Below are positions 25,111 to 34,234 of a stretch of 64,000 bases of DNA, piece after piece. Below the pieces are notes generated by a model, which worked only from the letters and a program-made list of their open reading frames with translations, was not told the DNA's origin and did not search any database. The stretch is from NCBI GenBank assembly GCA_018268055.1, contig JAFDXF010000006.1, forward strand, positions 1-64,000, given 5' to 3'. Within the stretch, counting starts at the first letter, position 1, and every line of letters starts with the position of its first letter. Source of the stretch: Bacteroidota bacterium (GTDB lineage Bacteria > Bacteroidota > Bacteroidia > Chitinophagales > Chitinophagaceae). A program made the position numbers and the translations under genes.

Positions 25111-27660
25111 TCATGCATTATATTGATTTAATTGAATATTTTCTTTTATGTAGGCAGGTATAAGTGTTCGCAATTCGGGTGTGAGTTTGCGAAACACTTC
25201 TCCGTTTGGATTGGTATTGAGCAAAGCAAAATTTTTGTTTTCAATAATGTCACGAAATTCTTTATCGGTGATGTAGCTCTTGAAATAATTTTTTGCATAA
25301 GAAAAAATTTGTTCGTCAGGTAAATATCTGCTGTCAAATTTTTCAAACTCATCTTCCAGCAATTCATCTTTACTTTTGAAATACGGAATGAAACCAAGCA
25401 TCTTTTCAATGATTTCACGAAGTGTTAGTTTTCTGTCAACCTTTGCTGCCGTTTGCAGTTTGGTGAGATTGTAAAAATCTTCGGGCTTCTCAAAAATGTT
25501 TTGCAGAATATATTTTTCAATCGCTTCCAAATCTTTTTGCTCAATCATCTTCTGCACTGCTGCATCGTCTTTTACTTTTTCTTCAAAGCGGTCAAAATAC
25601 ATTCTGTCAATCTTCATTCCTTCAACGCCAATTTCATTCACTACCATTGTTTTCAGTGGGTCGTGCAATGTGCTGTCGTAATTTGTCGGGACATGATATA
25701 TCGTGCCCGTACCATCGCCTCCGCCTCCTTCGCCTTTTGGTGGGAGTTTTAAAATTTCATCATAGTTGAATTCTGTTTCAAAGTATTCGCAGTTGGCAAA
25801 GAAGTCAAAGAGTTTGAAATTCTTTTTGTCGCAATCGGTTTGTTGGGACACGTCATGACGTGTCCCAACATCTACAACATCTTTCAAAAAATTATGCTTC
25901 CGTGTTCCTCTGCCTTTGATTTGAATAAAATCTGTTGGTGAAAAAATGGGGCGCATCAAACAAACATTCAGCAAGTCGGGGCAATCGTAACCTGTGGTCA
26001 TCATGCCAACGGTTACGCAAACTCTTGTCTTGCTTGTTTTATAAAGCGGATTAAAATTCCCTGTTCCGCTAAGTTTGTTGTTGGTAAAATTGATGGTGAA
26101 CTGTTGTGCTTCTTGTACTCTTGAAGTTACCTGAATGGCAAAGTCCGATTGGTATTTATTCGGAAACATTTTATCAGCATACTCATTTAATATCTGTGTG
26201 ATTTTCGCTGCATGATTTTGACTGACGCAAAACACAATCGTTTTTCCGATTTCACCGGTAACAGGGTCAACCAAAGCGTTCTTCAAAAAAGTGTTGCAGA
26301 AAATTCTGTTTGTGTTTTCCGAAAAGAATTTCTTTTCAAAATCACTGTGACTAAAAATTTCTTCTTCGTCTTTTCCCTCTTCGTTGGTGGTGGTAACACT
26401 ATAACCTTCATCCGATAAAAGCTGTGTAGTGATTTCAGTTCTTGCATCAGCCACAATCGGATTGACAAGAAAACCGTCTTTCACACCATGCAATAAAGAG
26501 TATTGAAAAGTTGGTTTGCCATCTGCACAACCGAAGGTAGTATAGGTGTCAAGCAACATTCTTCTTTCCAATTCTCTCGGGTCTTTCTCGTTCAGTTTGT
26601 CGGGGTTTATTTTTTTGAGATAATCTTTGGGCGTTGCTGTCAAGCCCAATTTGTAACCGATAAAATATTCAAACACTGCACGGCTGTTTCCGCCAATGCT
26701 GCGGTGTGCTTCGTCTGAAATTACTAAATCAAAATCTGTCGGGGCAAAAATTCGTTTGTATTTGTTATTGAATAAAAATGACTGAACGGTGGAAACAACA
26801 ATTTCATTCTTTCTCCAATCGTCACGATTCTCTTTGTAGATGCAGCATTGATAATCGTTCTTCAAATACGCTACAAAGTTTTTCCATGCCTGATCTTCCA
26901 ATTCTAACCTGTCAACTAAAAACAAAACCCGTCTGGCATTTCCTGTTCGCAAAAACAATTTGATAACGGCTGCTGCCGTCAAAGTTTTTCCCGTTCCGGT
27001 TGCCATCTCAAAAAGAAAGCGGTCTTTACCTTCCTGCACTTCTTCCTGAATTCTTTCAATGGCTCTCACCTGATACTTCCGCAACAAACGAAGTTTGTTT
27101 TCTTCCAGATAATTTTTGCGTTGCGATTCATCAATCCATCTTGGGTCTTTTGCATAATCAGGTTTTTGAGTGGTAACGATGTAATCTTCACCAACTTTTT
27201 CAGCAACCAAACTATTCGGGTTCGGAACAAAAGAAGTGTAAGCACCAACTGTTTCAGGAGTCGGAAATTTTGAAATGATGTTTGGATTTCCTCTCTGCAA
27301 ATCCCATAAATAATGTTGATTGCCATTGCTCAGAATTACGAAACGGCATTTTTGTGCCGTTGCATATTTTCTTGCTTGTTCTTTGGCAAACAGTGGATTT
27401 ATTTCTTCCTTCTTCGCCTCCAAAACCACCAACGGAAAACCTTTGCTGTCTAAAAGCAAGTAGTCAATAAAACCGGTTGAAGTTTTTTCAAAGTTGTCGC
27501 CAAACTCATTCATCTGTTGGGACACAAAATCTTGTGTTCGTACAATTTTGGTGTTGCTCTCCAAAACGATGTTGGCAGGCAAACCATTGTCGTCAAAGAA
27601 ACGCCAACCAGCTTCCTCTAAAAGTTTATTAATTTTAATTCTTGCTTTTGCTTCTGCCAT
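25111..27660 (-). CDS. hsdR: Type I restriction endonuclease subunit R
   Basis: This 849-residue protein has a PD-(D/E)XK nuclease near the N-terminus (GFIDYLLLD, then PLVVLEAKK, about residues 62-84). SF2 translocase motifs follow: Walker A MATGTGKT (near 222), DEAH box (near 316), SAT-type LTATP and motif VI region QIKGRGTRKHN. The C-terminal region (from about 690) resembles the EcoEI-type HsdR C-terminal domain. Length and order fit the type IB-like group. It makes the ATP-dependent DNA translocation and cleavage subunit that works with the HsdM-HsdS fusion downstream. A TATCTTTG box at 27679-27686 is a likely promoter. The gene looks intact. Confidence 0.93.
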   Translation of the reverse strand: MAEAKARIKINKLLEEAGWRFFDDNGLPANIVLESNTKIVRTQDFVSQQMNEFGDNFEKTSTGFIDYLLLDSKGFPLVVLEAKKEEINPLFAKEQARKYATAQKCRFVILSNGNQHYLWDLQRGNPNIISKFPTPETVGAYTSFVPNPNSLVAEKVGEDYIVTTQKPDYAKDPRWIDESQRKNYLEENKLRLLRKYQVRAIERIQEEVQEGKDRFLFEMATGTGKTLTAAAVIKLFLRTGNARRVLFLVDRLELEDQAWKNFVAYLKNDYQCCIYKENRDDWRKNEIVVSTVQSFLFNNKYKRIFAPTDFDLVISDEAHRSIGGNSRAVFEYFIGYKLGLTATPKDYLKKINPDKLNEKDPRELERRMLLDTYTTFGCADGKPTFQYSLLHGVKDGFLVNPIVADARTEITTQLLSDEGYSVTTTNEEGKDEEEIFSHSDFEKKFFSENTNRIFCNTFLKNALVDPVTGEIGKTIVFCVSQNHAAKITQILNEYADKMFPNKYQSDFAIQVTSRVQEAQQFTINFTNNKLSGTGNFNPLYKTSKTRVCVTVGMMTTGYDCPDLLNVCLMRPIFSPTDFIQIKGRGTRKHNFLKDVVDVGTRHDVSQQTDCDKKNFKLFDFFANCEYFETEFNYDEILKLPPKGEGGGGDGTGTIYHVPTNYDSTLHDPLKTMVVNEIGVEGMKIDRMYFDRFEEKVKDDAAVQKMIEQKDLEAIEKYILQNIFEKPEDFYNLTKLQTAAKVDRKLTLREIIEKMLGFIPYFKSKDELLEDEFEKFDSRYLPDEQIFSYAKNYFKSYITDKEFRDIIENKNFALLNTNPNGEVFRKLTPELRTLIPAYIKENIQLNQYNA

Positions 27661-27678
27661 TTAAAAGATAATAGTTCT

Positions 27679-27686
27679 CAAAGATA
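27679..27686 (-). promoter_or_regulatory. Bacteroidota -7 box of hsdR
   Basis: TATCTTTG on the minus strand, 18 nt upstream of the hsdR ATG, fits TAnnTTTG. The remainder of the 404-bp gap 27661-28064 is AT-rich and holds no gene I can support apart from the PadR operator and promoter described separately. Confidence 0.5.
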
Positions 27687-27992
27687 GGTGCCTAAAGTAT
27701 GGTTTTTCTTAAAGAGTTGGCGTAAACATTCTTTCATTTTTCTTGTGCAGTGGGGGTTTTTTAGTTATTTATTTTATTGCATTTGCTTGTTCATTCAAAG
27801 CGTTCGGTTCGTCAAATTTGATAGCAAAAAACTATCCACTCAATGTATCAAAATTTCAAGTGAGTAGGAAGCTAATAAAGTTGCAGATAGCTCATTTCTT
27901 GCCAATACGCCATCAAAAATTATATTTTTAAAAATTTTTTTAAATTTATAATGTATTGATAATCAAATAATAATAAGTAAAATAAAAATTAT

Positions 27993-28038
27993 TTTAGTAC
28001 TATGTATTGCAAAGTACTAAATATTTTATATAGTTTTG
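27993..28038 (+). promoter_or_regulatory. Inverted-repeat operator and -7 box of the PadR-PspC operon
   Basis: A perfect 9-bp inverted repeat TTTAGTACT / AGTACTAAA (27993-28001 and 28013-28021, 11-nt spacer) lies just upstream of TAGTTTTG (28031-28038), a TAnnTTTG box 26 nt before the padR ATG. The repeat covers the expected upstream promoter region, so autoregulation by PadR is inferred. Confidence 0.65.
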
Positions 28039-28064
28039 TGCCGTAATTGAAAACGACATAATAC

Positions 28065-28391
28065 ATGAACATTGAAAATACACAAAGCCAGATGCGCAAA
28101 GGGATTTTTGAATTTTGCATCCTTTCCATCATTCGCCGCGGCGAGGCTTACCCAAGCGATATAGTAGAAGAAATGCGAAATGCAAATCTGCAAATTTTTG
28201 AAGGCACGTTGTACCCGTTGCTCACCCGTTTAAAAAATTCAGAGATGCTTACATATCGCTGGGTAGAAAGTAATTCAGGTCCGCCACGTAAATATTTTTC
28301 TCTTACCGAAAAAGGAGAAACCTTTTATCAAGAGCTGGAACAAACCTGGAATGAATTGGCAAACGGAGTAAACACACTTACTAAAAAATAA
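28065..28391 (+). CDS. PadR family transcriptional regulator
   Basis: This 108-residue winged-helix protein has the PadR signature. It shows MRKGIFEFCILSIIRRGEAY at the start, then YPSDIVEEMRNANLQIFEGT, LYPLLTRLKNSEMLTYRW and the wing SGPPRKYFSLTEKGE. It is short, with only a brief C-terminal helix (subfamily-2 size). It lies 35 bp before a two-PspC membrane protein gene, a common pairing in which PadR represses the operon in response to envelope or chemical stress. A palindromic operator candidate overlaps its promoter. Confidence 0.92.
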   Translation: MNIENTQSQMRKGIFEFCILSIIRRGEAYPSDIVEEMRNANLQIFEGTLYPLLTRLKNSEMLTYRWVESNSGPPRKYFSLTEKGETFYQELEQTWNELANGVNTLTKK

Positions 28392-28426
28392 AAACCAACA
28401 CACACGAATCAATTAAAAAGTACGAA

Positions 28427-30526
28427 ATGAAAAAGATAATAAATATAAACTTGAATGGTAGAGTAATCCCGATTGAAGATGCTGCTTATGAAAAGCTACA
28501 GCAGTATATCGATAGCCTGCGCCGCTATTTTGCCAATGAAGAAGGACGTGATGAAATCATCAATGATATTGAAAGTCGCATTTCAGAATTGATGAATGAA
28601 AAAATTCGTAAAGGCGCCGATGCAGTTACCGAAAATGACGTAGATGAAATTGTTACTTCAATGGGACGAGTAGAAGATTTTGAAGCTGCCGAAGAAGAAA
28701 GTGCTAATACGAGCCACACTACCCATGAACAAAATAATTATTATCGGCAGCAAAAGAGTAAGCGACTGTATCGCGATGCCAATGATAAATTTATTGGAGG
28801 TGTGTGCAGTGGCATTGCAGCATATTTGAATATTGATGCTACAATAGTGCGCATTTTGTTTGCCATCATCACCTTTGGTGGTTTTGGATTTGGTTTCTTT
28901 GCTTATATCGTATTATGGATTGTGTTGCCTCCCAAAGATCTTGATACTGCTCCGGGAAAAAGATTGTATCGTAATCCGGATGATAAAATTTTGGGCGGTG
29001 TTGCCGGAGGTATAGCTGCTTATTTTGATAAAAGCGCCAGTACGATTCGGTTAATTTTTGCCGCACCGATTATTCTATCGGCACTATTTAGTATGCTGCA
29101 CATTTTCAGTTGGCATAGTGGTGGTGGCTTTTATTGGAATGTAGGTTTTGGATCATTTACGAGCACATTTATTATCACTTATATTATTTTATGGATTGTA
29201 TTGCCCGAAGCAAATAGCGATTATCAAAAAATGGAAATGCGTGGCGAAACAATTGACATCAATAGAATACGTCAAAATGTACGTGAAGGAATGGGCAATG
29301 TAAAGGAGCGAATGAAATCATGGGGAAATGAAGTGAAAGAATCGGCAGAAAATTTAGGAAACAAAGCGAAAGAGTTTACCAATACTAAAGGTCGAGCTTT
29401 TGCTTCCGATGTAAATGATACAATGCGAAGAAGTGGCAGCGGCATTGGTCATCTTTTCAGAGTGATTTTTAATGTGTTCCTGCTTTTTATATTAGGATCA
29501 GTAGCTTTTACTCTTTTTGTAGCAATCATATCTTTAATTTTTAGTGGCATTATCTGGTCGCCGGTGAATAACTATTTATGGACAAGCCAAACACAACAAG
29601 TGCTTGCGTGGAGCACATTGGTGTTTTTTCTGATTGTTCCTTTGGTGGCCTTTATCGTTTGGTTAGTTCGTCGTATTACTAAAACAAGATCAAAAAGTAA
29701 TTACCTCGGCTGGACATTTGGCGGATTATGGGCATTGGGTTGGGTGTGTGCAACATTGTTTGCCGCTACGATTGTAAAAGATTTTAGATATCTTGAACAT
29801 ACCGATAATCCTGTAGAAATCTTGCAACCGAAAAATGATAAATTGATTGTTACCGTAACGCAACCGGGTATTGTTTACTCCGGAGGGTTCAATTGGTTTA
29901 ATCGTGATGGAAGAAAGGGTTATGATATAACTAATGACAGCGCAAAAATTGGCGCAATAAAATTTAAAATAAAACTAAGCCCCAATCTATTGTATCATGT
30001 TTCCGTTCAAAAATATAGTTTTGGCAAAACAAATGCAGAAGCTATCGCTCGTGCCGAAAAAATTGGATTTTCTGTAATGCAAAAAGATTCGTTACTTGAT
30101 ATTGCCAATAGTTTTACAGTAGATAAAAATAGTAAATATCGCGGGCAACATGTGGAAGTAGAAATTTTGGTACCGGCAGGAAAGCAAATTTTATTTGACC
30201 CATCTGTCAACAAAAAATTAAATGTAATCTATGCCTCTATGAAAGTAGCTCGCAACAAAAATGGGTGGGTAAAGGATGTAGAGATAAGTGATGATGAAGA
30301 CGAAGATGATTTACATTATTTTCATTCGGGCGTTGCATATACAATGTCGGCAGATGGCAGATTGGTGAGTAAAGAAGATAATTCTCGTAAAGAACTACCC
30401 GAGCTTGACGATAAGCAAAAAGAAATAATTCAAAAAGTACAGGATAGTTTGAATTTAATTAAATCTATAGAACAAAAGAAAAAGGAGCTGCAAGAATTGG
30501 AGGAGAAGCAAAACAAGTTGAGATAA
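28427..30526 (+). CDS. Membrane protein with two PspC domains
   Basis: This 699-residue protein begins with a HAAS-like cytoplasmic domain (about 1-90: ININLNGRVIPIEDAAYEKL, then IINDIESRISELMNEKI). Two PspC domains follow at about 108-168 (KRLYRDANDKFIGGVCSGIA) and 183-265 (KRLYRNPDDKILGGVAGGIA), each with transmembrane segments. A linker with amphipathic helices and further membrane helices (about 345-450) leads to an extracytoplasmic beta-rich domain. The end is a charged coiled coil (KKKELQELEEKQNKLR). It is inferred to be a membrane-stress sensor or modulator regulated by the PadR gene just upstream. Confidence 0.88.
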   Translation: MKKIININLNGRVIPIEDAAYEKLQQYIDSLRRYFANEEGRDEIINDIESRISELMNEKIRKGADAVTENDVDEIVTSMGRVEDFEAAEEESANTSHTTHEQNNYYRQQKSKRLYRDANDKFIGGVCSGIAAYLNIDATIVRILFAIITFGGFGFGFFAYIVLWIVLPPKDLDTAPGKRLYRNPDDKILGGVAGGIAAYFDKSASTIRLIFAAPIILSALFSMLHIFSWHSGGGFYWNVGFGSFTSTFIITYIILWIVLPEANSDYQKMEMRGETIDINRIRQNVREGMGNVKERMKSWGNEVKESAENLGNKAKEFTNTKGRAFASDVNDTMRRSGSGIGHLFRVIFNVFLLFILGSVAFTLFVAIISLIFSGIIWSPVNNYLWTSQTQQVLAWSTLVFFLIVPLVAFIVWLVRRITKTRSKSNYLGWTFGGLWALGWVCATLFAATIVKDFRYLEHTDNPVEILQPKNDKLIVTVTQPGIVYSGGFNWFNRDGRKGYDITNDSAKIGAIKFKIKLSPNLLYHVSVQKYSFGKTNAEAIARAEKIGFSVMQKDSLLDIANSFTVDKNSKYRGQHVEVEILVPAGKQILFDPSVNKKLNVIYASMKVARNKNGWVKDVEISDDEDEDDLHYFHSGVAYTMSADGRLVSKEDNSRKELPELDDKQKEIIQKVQDSLNLIKSIEQKKKELQELEEKQNKLR

Positions 30527-30787
30527 AGATGTTGAACCGGGTTTAAGAGCTTTTGTGAAATACATAAAACATTTTTGCTTTGTAAGTAATTACAGAAAGA
30601 AAACGCCGGCTAATATTTTGCAATAAGTCAAATTTTATACTCGTGCATAACATTCGAAAATTTAGTAGCAGCGAATAATTTTTAAGATTTTAAAAAGAAA
30701 CGATTAAATATTACATTGTTTACCAAAGACTGATAAACAATGTAGATACTTTTTTGAATATTGTTTTGGTAAAAAATATTTTTGCTG
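30527..30787. other. Intergenic stretch before the membrane protein/XRE operon
   Basis: About 260 bp of AT-rich DNA with no open frame I can support. A loose GGTAAAAAATATTTT / AAAATATTTTACC inverted repeat (30769-30783 and 30820-30832) brackets the operator described next. Confidence 0.5.
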
Positions 30788-30811
30788 AATGTAAAGTATG
30801 CTTTACATTTG
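30788..30811 (+). promoter_or_regulatory. Operator and -7 box of the membrane protein/XRE operon
   Basis: A perfect 9-bp inverted repeat AATGTAAAG / CTTTACATT (spacer tatg) overlaps TACATTTG, a TAnnTTTG box at 30804-30811, 24 nt before the ATG. The overlap suggests repression by the XRE protein encoded second in the operon. Confidence 0.65.
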
Positions 30812-30835
30812 TGTTGAACAAAATATTTTACCGAA

Positions 30836-31306
30836 ATGAAATACTTGCTGCCACATCGCTTTAAAAAAATCGGTGTATTTATCGCTCCGATAGGTTTAGC
30901 TCTTTGGATTTGTATGCAAATGGGTGTTGTTTCTAAGTTTTTGATTTTTCTTTTTGGAGAAAGTACTGAAGCTTCAAGCCATTCAGCGTATCATATTGTG
31001 AATATCTGTGTTGCTATTATATCTTTCTTTTCTTTCCTTACCGGAATTTATTTTATTACATTTTCCAAAGAAAAAATAGAAGATGAAATGGTGCAAAGAA
31101 CTAGACTTGACAGTTTTCAATTTGCTGCACTCTTCCAGATTATTTTTATCATCATTAGCTTTTTATTTATACTAATATTCAAAGAGCCTGGTGCAGAAGG
31201 ATTCATGCTATTTTTTATTACTACAATTCTCTTATTTTGGCTTTGCTTTATTGGGCGGTTCAATTATGTTTTGCATTTTAAAATTAATCGGCTAAGTGAG
31301 TTATGA
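30836..31306 (+). CDS. Four-helix integral membrane protein
   Basis: This 156-residue protein has four hydrophobic segments (about 12-35, 55-80, 98-120 and 124-146). A short charged loop (FSKEKIEDEMVQRTRLDSFQ) lies between the second and third. I do not recognise a named enzyme family. The loop is like that in small membrane proteins encoded next to a 65-residue XRE regulator. The stop overlaps the start of that regulator (ATGA), so the two are translationally coupled. Function is unknown. Confidence 0.8.
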   Translation: MKYLLPHRFKKIGVFIAPIGLALWICMQMGVVSKFLIFLFGESTEASSHSAYHIVNICVAIISFFSFLTGIYFITFSKEKIEDEMVQRTRLDSFQFAALFQIIFIIISFLFILIFKEPGAEGFMLFFITTILLFWLCFIGRFNYVLHFKINRLSEL

Positions 31307-31503
31307 AAAACAATATAAAAGAAGAGCGAACTAAAAAAGAACTCACGCAAGTACAATTAGCTGAGATGGTCAATGTTTCAAGACAAACCATCATCTCTAT
31401 AGAAACTGGTCGATATACACCTTCTGTTACGCTGGCTATAAAATTAGCAACCGTATTGGGTAAGAAAGTGGAAATGCTTTTTGAAATTGAAAAGACAGAT
31501 TAA
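31303..31503 (+). CDS. Small XRE-family HTH regulator
   Basis: This 66-residue protein is almost entirely one helix-turn-helix: IKEERTKKELTQVQLAEMVN, VSRQTIISIETGRYTPSVTL, and the terminal KVEMLFEIE. It resembles the YgzD/Xre single-domain regulators encoded with a membrane protein. Its start overlaps the preceding stop by 4 bp. It is the best candidate to bind the AATGTAAAG / CTTTACATT repeat in the operon promoter. Confidence 0.9.
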   Translation: MKNNIKEERTKKELTQVQLAEMVNVSRQTIISIETGRYTPSVTLAIKLATVLGKKVEMLFEIEKTD

Positions 31504-31635
31504 CGTTTATTTCGTCTTGAAAACAGAATACAGCACCATATTCTACATTTATTCTTGATTGCCACAACAATATTATTGCTGATAAAATTTATCAGTTCTT
31601 TACTTTCCATATTTCAGCAACAAAGCCTATTCGCT

Positions 31636-31643
31636 TACCTTTG
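31636..31643 (+). promoter_or_regulatory. Bacteroidota -7 box of gcvT
   Basis: TACCTTTG, 18 nt before the gcvT ATG, matches TAnnTTTG. Confidence 0.6.
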
Positions 31644-31661
31644 CCACTCTAAAATCAATTT

Positions 31662-32753
31662 ATGGAAATCAGGAATACTCCTTTTACTGACAAACACATT
31701 GCACTTGGTGCTAAGATGGCGCCTTTCGCCGGATATAATATGCCCATTTCATACACCGGAATTAATGAAGAACATAACACGGTAAGAAAAAATGCAGGTG
31801 TGTTTGATGTGAGCCACATGGGCGAATTTATTTTGAAAGGAGAAAACGCATTGGATCTTATTCAACGAGTGACGAGCAATGATGCTGCGAAATTAAAAGC
31901 AGGGCAAGTACAATACAGTTGCCTGCCCAATGACAAAGGCGGTATCATTGACGATTTATTGGTTTATTGTATAGAAGAAAACAAAGTGTATATGCTGGTG
32001 GTGAATGCCTCCAACATTGATAAAGATTGGAACTGGATAGTACAACATAATACGAGTAATGTAGAGATGCATAATGTTTCTGCAAAGACAGGATTGCTGG
32101 CGATACAAGGGCCAAATGCCACAAAAATATTGCAACCACTTACCAATATGGATTTGCTCGGAATGAAGTATTACACTTTTGAAAAAGGTGTTTTTGCCGG
32201 AGTAGAAAATGTATTAGTCAGTGCCACAGGCTATACCGGTGCAGGTGGCGTGGAAGTTTATTTTGAAGATAAAGATGGTAATGCAGACAAGATTTGGAAT
32301 GCAATTTTTGAAGCCGGTACACCACAAGGTTTAAAACCAATTGGCTTAGGTGCAAGAGATACACTTCGCTTGGAAATGGGCTTCTGCCTTTATGGAAATG
32401 ATATTGATGATACTACATCGCCAATGGAAGCCGGTTTGGGCTGGATTACCAAGTTCACCAAAGACTTTACTTCTAAAGAAATTTTTGCGAAACAAAAAGC
32501 CGAGGGTGTAAAAAATAAATTGACAGCCTTCGAAATGATTGATAAAGGAATACCTCGTCACGGTTATGAAATAAAAGACGCTTCGGGTACAATGATTGGC
32601 CATGTTACTTCTGGTACACAATCGCCAAGTTTGGGAAAAGCAATCGGCTTGGGTTATGTACAAACGTCTTTTGCTGCTATTGATACAGAAATATTTATTC
32701 AGGTAAGAGATAAAATGCTGAAAGCAAAAGTGGTAAAAATGCCTTTTGCATAA
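31662..32753 (+). CDS. gcvT: Glycine cleavage system T protein (aminomethyltransferase)
   Basis: This 363-residue protein has the usual GcvT length and motifs. The N-terminus is [20 protein letters not shown], then [20 protein letters not shown] and [10 protein letters not shown]. The folate-binding region has [19 protein letters not shown] and the later [18 protein letters not shown]. The conserved Asp in DDLLVY is present. It transfers the aminomethyl group from lipoylated H protein to tetrahydrofolate, releasing ammonia. The gcvH and gcvP genes are not in the window, as is common in Bacteroidota. Confidence 0.95.
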   Translation: MEIRNTPFTDKHIALGAKMAPFAGYNMPISYTGINEEHNTVRKNAGVFDVSHMGEFILKGENALDLIQRVTSNDAAKLKAGQVQYSCLPNDKGGIIDDLLVYCIEENKVYMLVVNASNIDKDWNWIVQHNTSNVEMHNVSAKTGLLAIQGPNATKILQPLTNMDLLGMKYYTFEKGVFAGVENVLVSATGYTGAGGVEVYFEDKDGNADKIWNAIFEAGTPQGLKPIGLGARDTLRLEMGFCLYGNDIDDTTSPMEAGLGWITKFTKDFTSKEIFAKQKAEGVKNKLTAFEMIDKGIPRHGYEIKDASGTMIGHVTSGTQSPSLGKAIGLGYVQTSFAAIDTEIFIQVRDKMLKAKVVKMPFA

Positions 32754-32804
32754 TAAAATAGTGATTGAGATTTTGTGTAAATAATTTTTAAAACGAAATT
32801 TCTA

Positions 32805-33281
32805 ATGCCTACGATTCATCTTACAACATTTATTGCAGCACCGGCTGATATTGTATTTGATCTTTGCAGGCATATCGGTTTACACAAAGAATCAATGGCT
32901 GCCTATAATGAAGATGCTGTGGCCGGCACTCGCATGGGCTTGATTGGTAAAGATGAAACTGTTACTTGGAAAGCGAAACACTTTTTCAAAAACCGGTTAT
33001 TGCGAGTAAAGATCACTGAAATGAAGACGCCTGAAATGTTTAACGTAGAACAATTACAAGGCGATTTTAAATCAATGAAACAAGAACATTATTTCAAGCC
33101 TTGCGAAAATGGAACTTTAATGATTGAATATTTTCATTTTGAATCACCTTATGGAATCTTGGGGCAATGGATCAACTCCTTACATCTTACAAAATATATA
33201 AAAAATATGCTGGAGCATCGCACCCGGTATATAAAAGAAATTGCCGAAGGCAGCAGATGGAAAATAATACTGAACCGCTAA
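32805..33281 (+). CDS. SRPBCC-fold ligand-binding protein
   Basis: This 158-residue protein has the START/SRPBCC layout: an opening strand and helix TTFIAAPADIVFDLCRHIGL, a central TWKAKHFFKNRLLRVKITEM, and a long C-terminal helix (LHLTKYIKNMLEHRTRYIKE). It resembles cell-division-inhibitor-like SRPBCC proteins of Bacteroidota. The ligand is unknown. It lies 51 bp after gcvT and 27 bp before comB on the same strand; cotranscription is possible but no shared pathway is evident. Confidence 0.8.
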   Translation: MPTIHLTTFIAAPADIVFDLCRHIGLHKESMAAYNEDAVAGTRMGLIGKDETVTWKAKHFFKNRLLRVKITEMKTPEMFNVEQLQGDFKSMKQEHYFKPCENGTLMIEYFHFESPYGILGQWINSLHLTKYIKNMLEHRTRYIKEIAEGSRWKIILNR

Positions 33282-33308
33282 AAGAATTATTTTTATTTGA
33301 ATAATAAT

Positions 33309-34037
33309 ATGAATAACAAGCCTACTTTACACACCTCTATATCACCGGCTTTATTACACTTGTACGACCTCAGCAATAGTGTTGTGGTTGTTATTGATGT
33401 GTTTCGTGCCACTTCTACCATTGCCGCTGCATTGTATAATGGTGCAAAATGCGTGATACCGGTTGACTCCGTACCAAAGGCTATTGAAATAAGTAAAAAC
33501 ATAAGCGGTATCGCTGCAGGTGAAAGAGACGGTATGATAGCCGAAGGATTGCAACACGGAAATTCTCCTTTGGAGTACAATAGAACGTTTATAGAAAATC
33601 AAACATTGGTATTGACTACTACTAATGGTACAAGGCTATTGCAAATGGCACTTGATAAAAACGCAGATACCATTATTTCCGGTTCGTTTCCTAATCTATC
33701 GGCTGTTTGTGATTATTTAATGGCTGAAAATAAAAATGTAGTGCTGGGCTGTGCCGGTTGGAAAGATCGCTTTAATCTGGAAGACACGCTATTTGCCGGA
33801 GCAGTGATACATACAATACAAAAACACTTTACGATTCATTGTGATAGCTCCTTGATGGCAGAAACTTTATATTCAAAGTATAAAAACAAGTTGATTGAGT
33901 TTGCACCAAAGATGACACACTATCATCGCTTGGTAGAACGATTCGGCTTAATTGAAGATATACAATACTGCCTGACGCCGGATATTGCGAATGTATTGCC
34001 TGTTTATTCAGATGGAAAATTGATAGTAAGAAAATAA
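33309..34037 (+). CDS. comB: 2-phosphosulfolactate phosphatase family protein (ComB-like)
   Basis: This 242-residue protein carries ComB motifs: VVVIDVFRATSTIAAALYNG near the start, then AGERDGMIAEGLQHGNSPLE, TTTNGTRLL and CAGWKDRFNLEDTLFAGAV. The acidic and arginine residues of the Mg-dependent active site are present. ATG 33309 is preferred; the frame also opens at a TTG four codons earlier. In methanogens the enzyme makes sulfolactate for coenzyme M. In Bacteroidota it may serve sulfolactate or sulfonolipid (capnine) related metabolism; that role is inference. Confidence 0.88.
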   Translation: MNNKPTLHTSISPALLHLYDLSNSVVVVIDVFRATSTIAAALYNGAKCVIPVDSVPKAIEISKNISGIAAGERDGMIAEGLQHGNSPLEYNRTFIENQTLVLTTTNGTRLLQMALDKNADTIISGSFPNLSAVCDYLMAENKNVVLGCAGWKDRFNLEDTLFAGAVIHTIQKHFTIHCDSSLMAETLYSKYKNKLIEFAPKMTHYHRLVERFGLIEDIQYCLTPDIANVLPVYSDGKLIVRK

Positions 34038-34234
34038 TCTATATCAAAGATTGACTGATGTTTTCAGTTTAAAAAAAACCGCACAAGTTACTTATTTTCT
34101 TCAAGATAATTGCTGATAAAATTTTCTTTATTTTTCTGTTTAATAGAAAGAGAAAACACTCCTTAAATGTTTATATTTGCTGTTGCTTTTTTTTGAACAG
34201 AATCCGCATTTGAAATCTAAAATCATTACTTGTT

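Noticed and set aside
27743..27931. 62-codon open frame in the gap between hsdR and padR
   Set aside because: AT-rich, no start context, no recognisable features.
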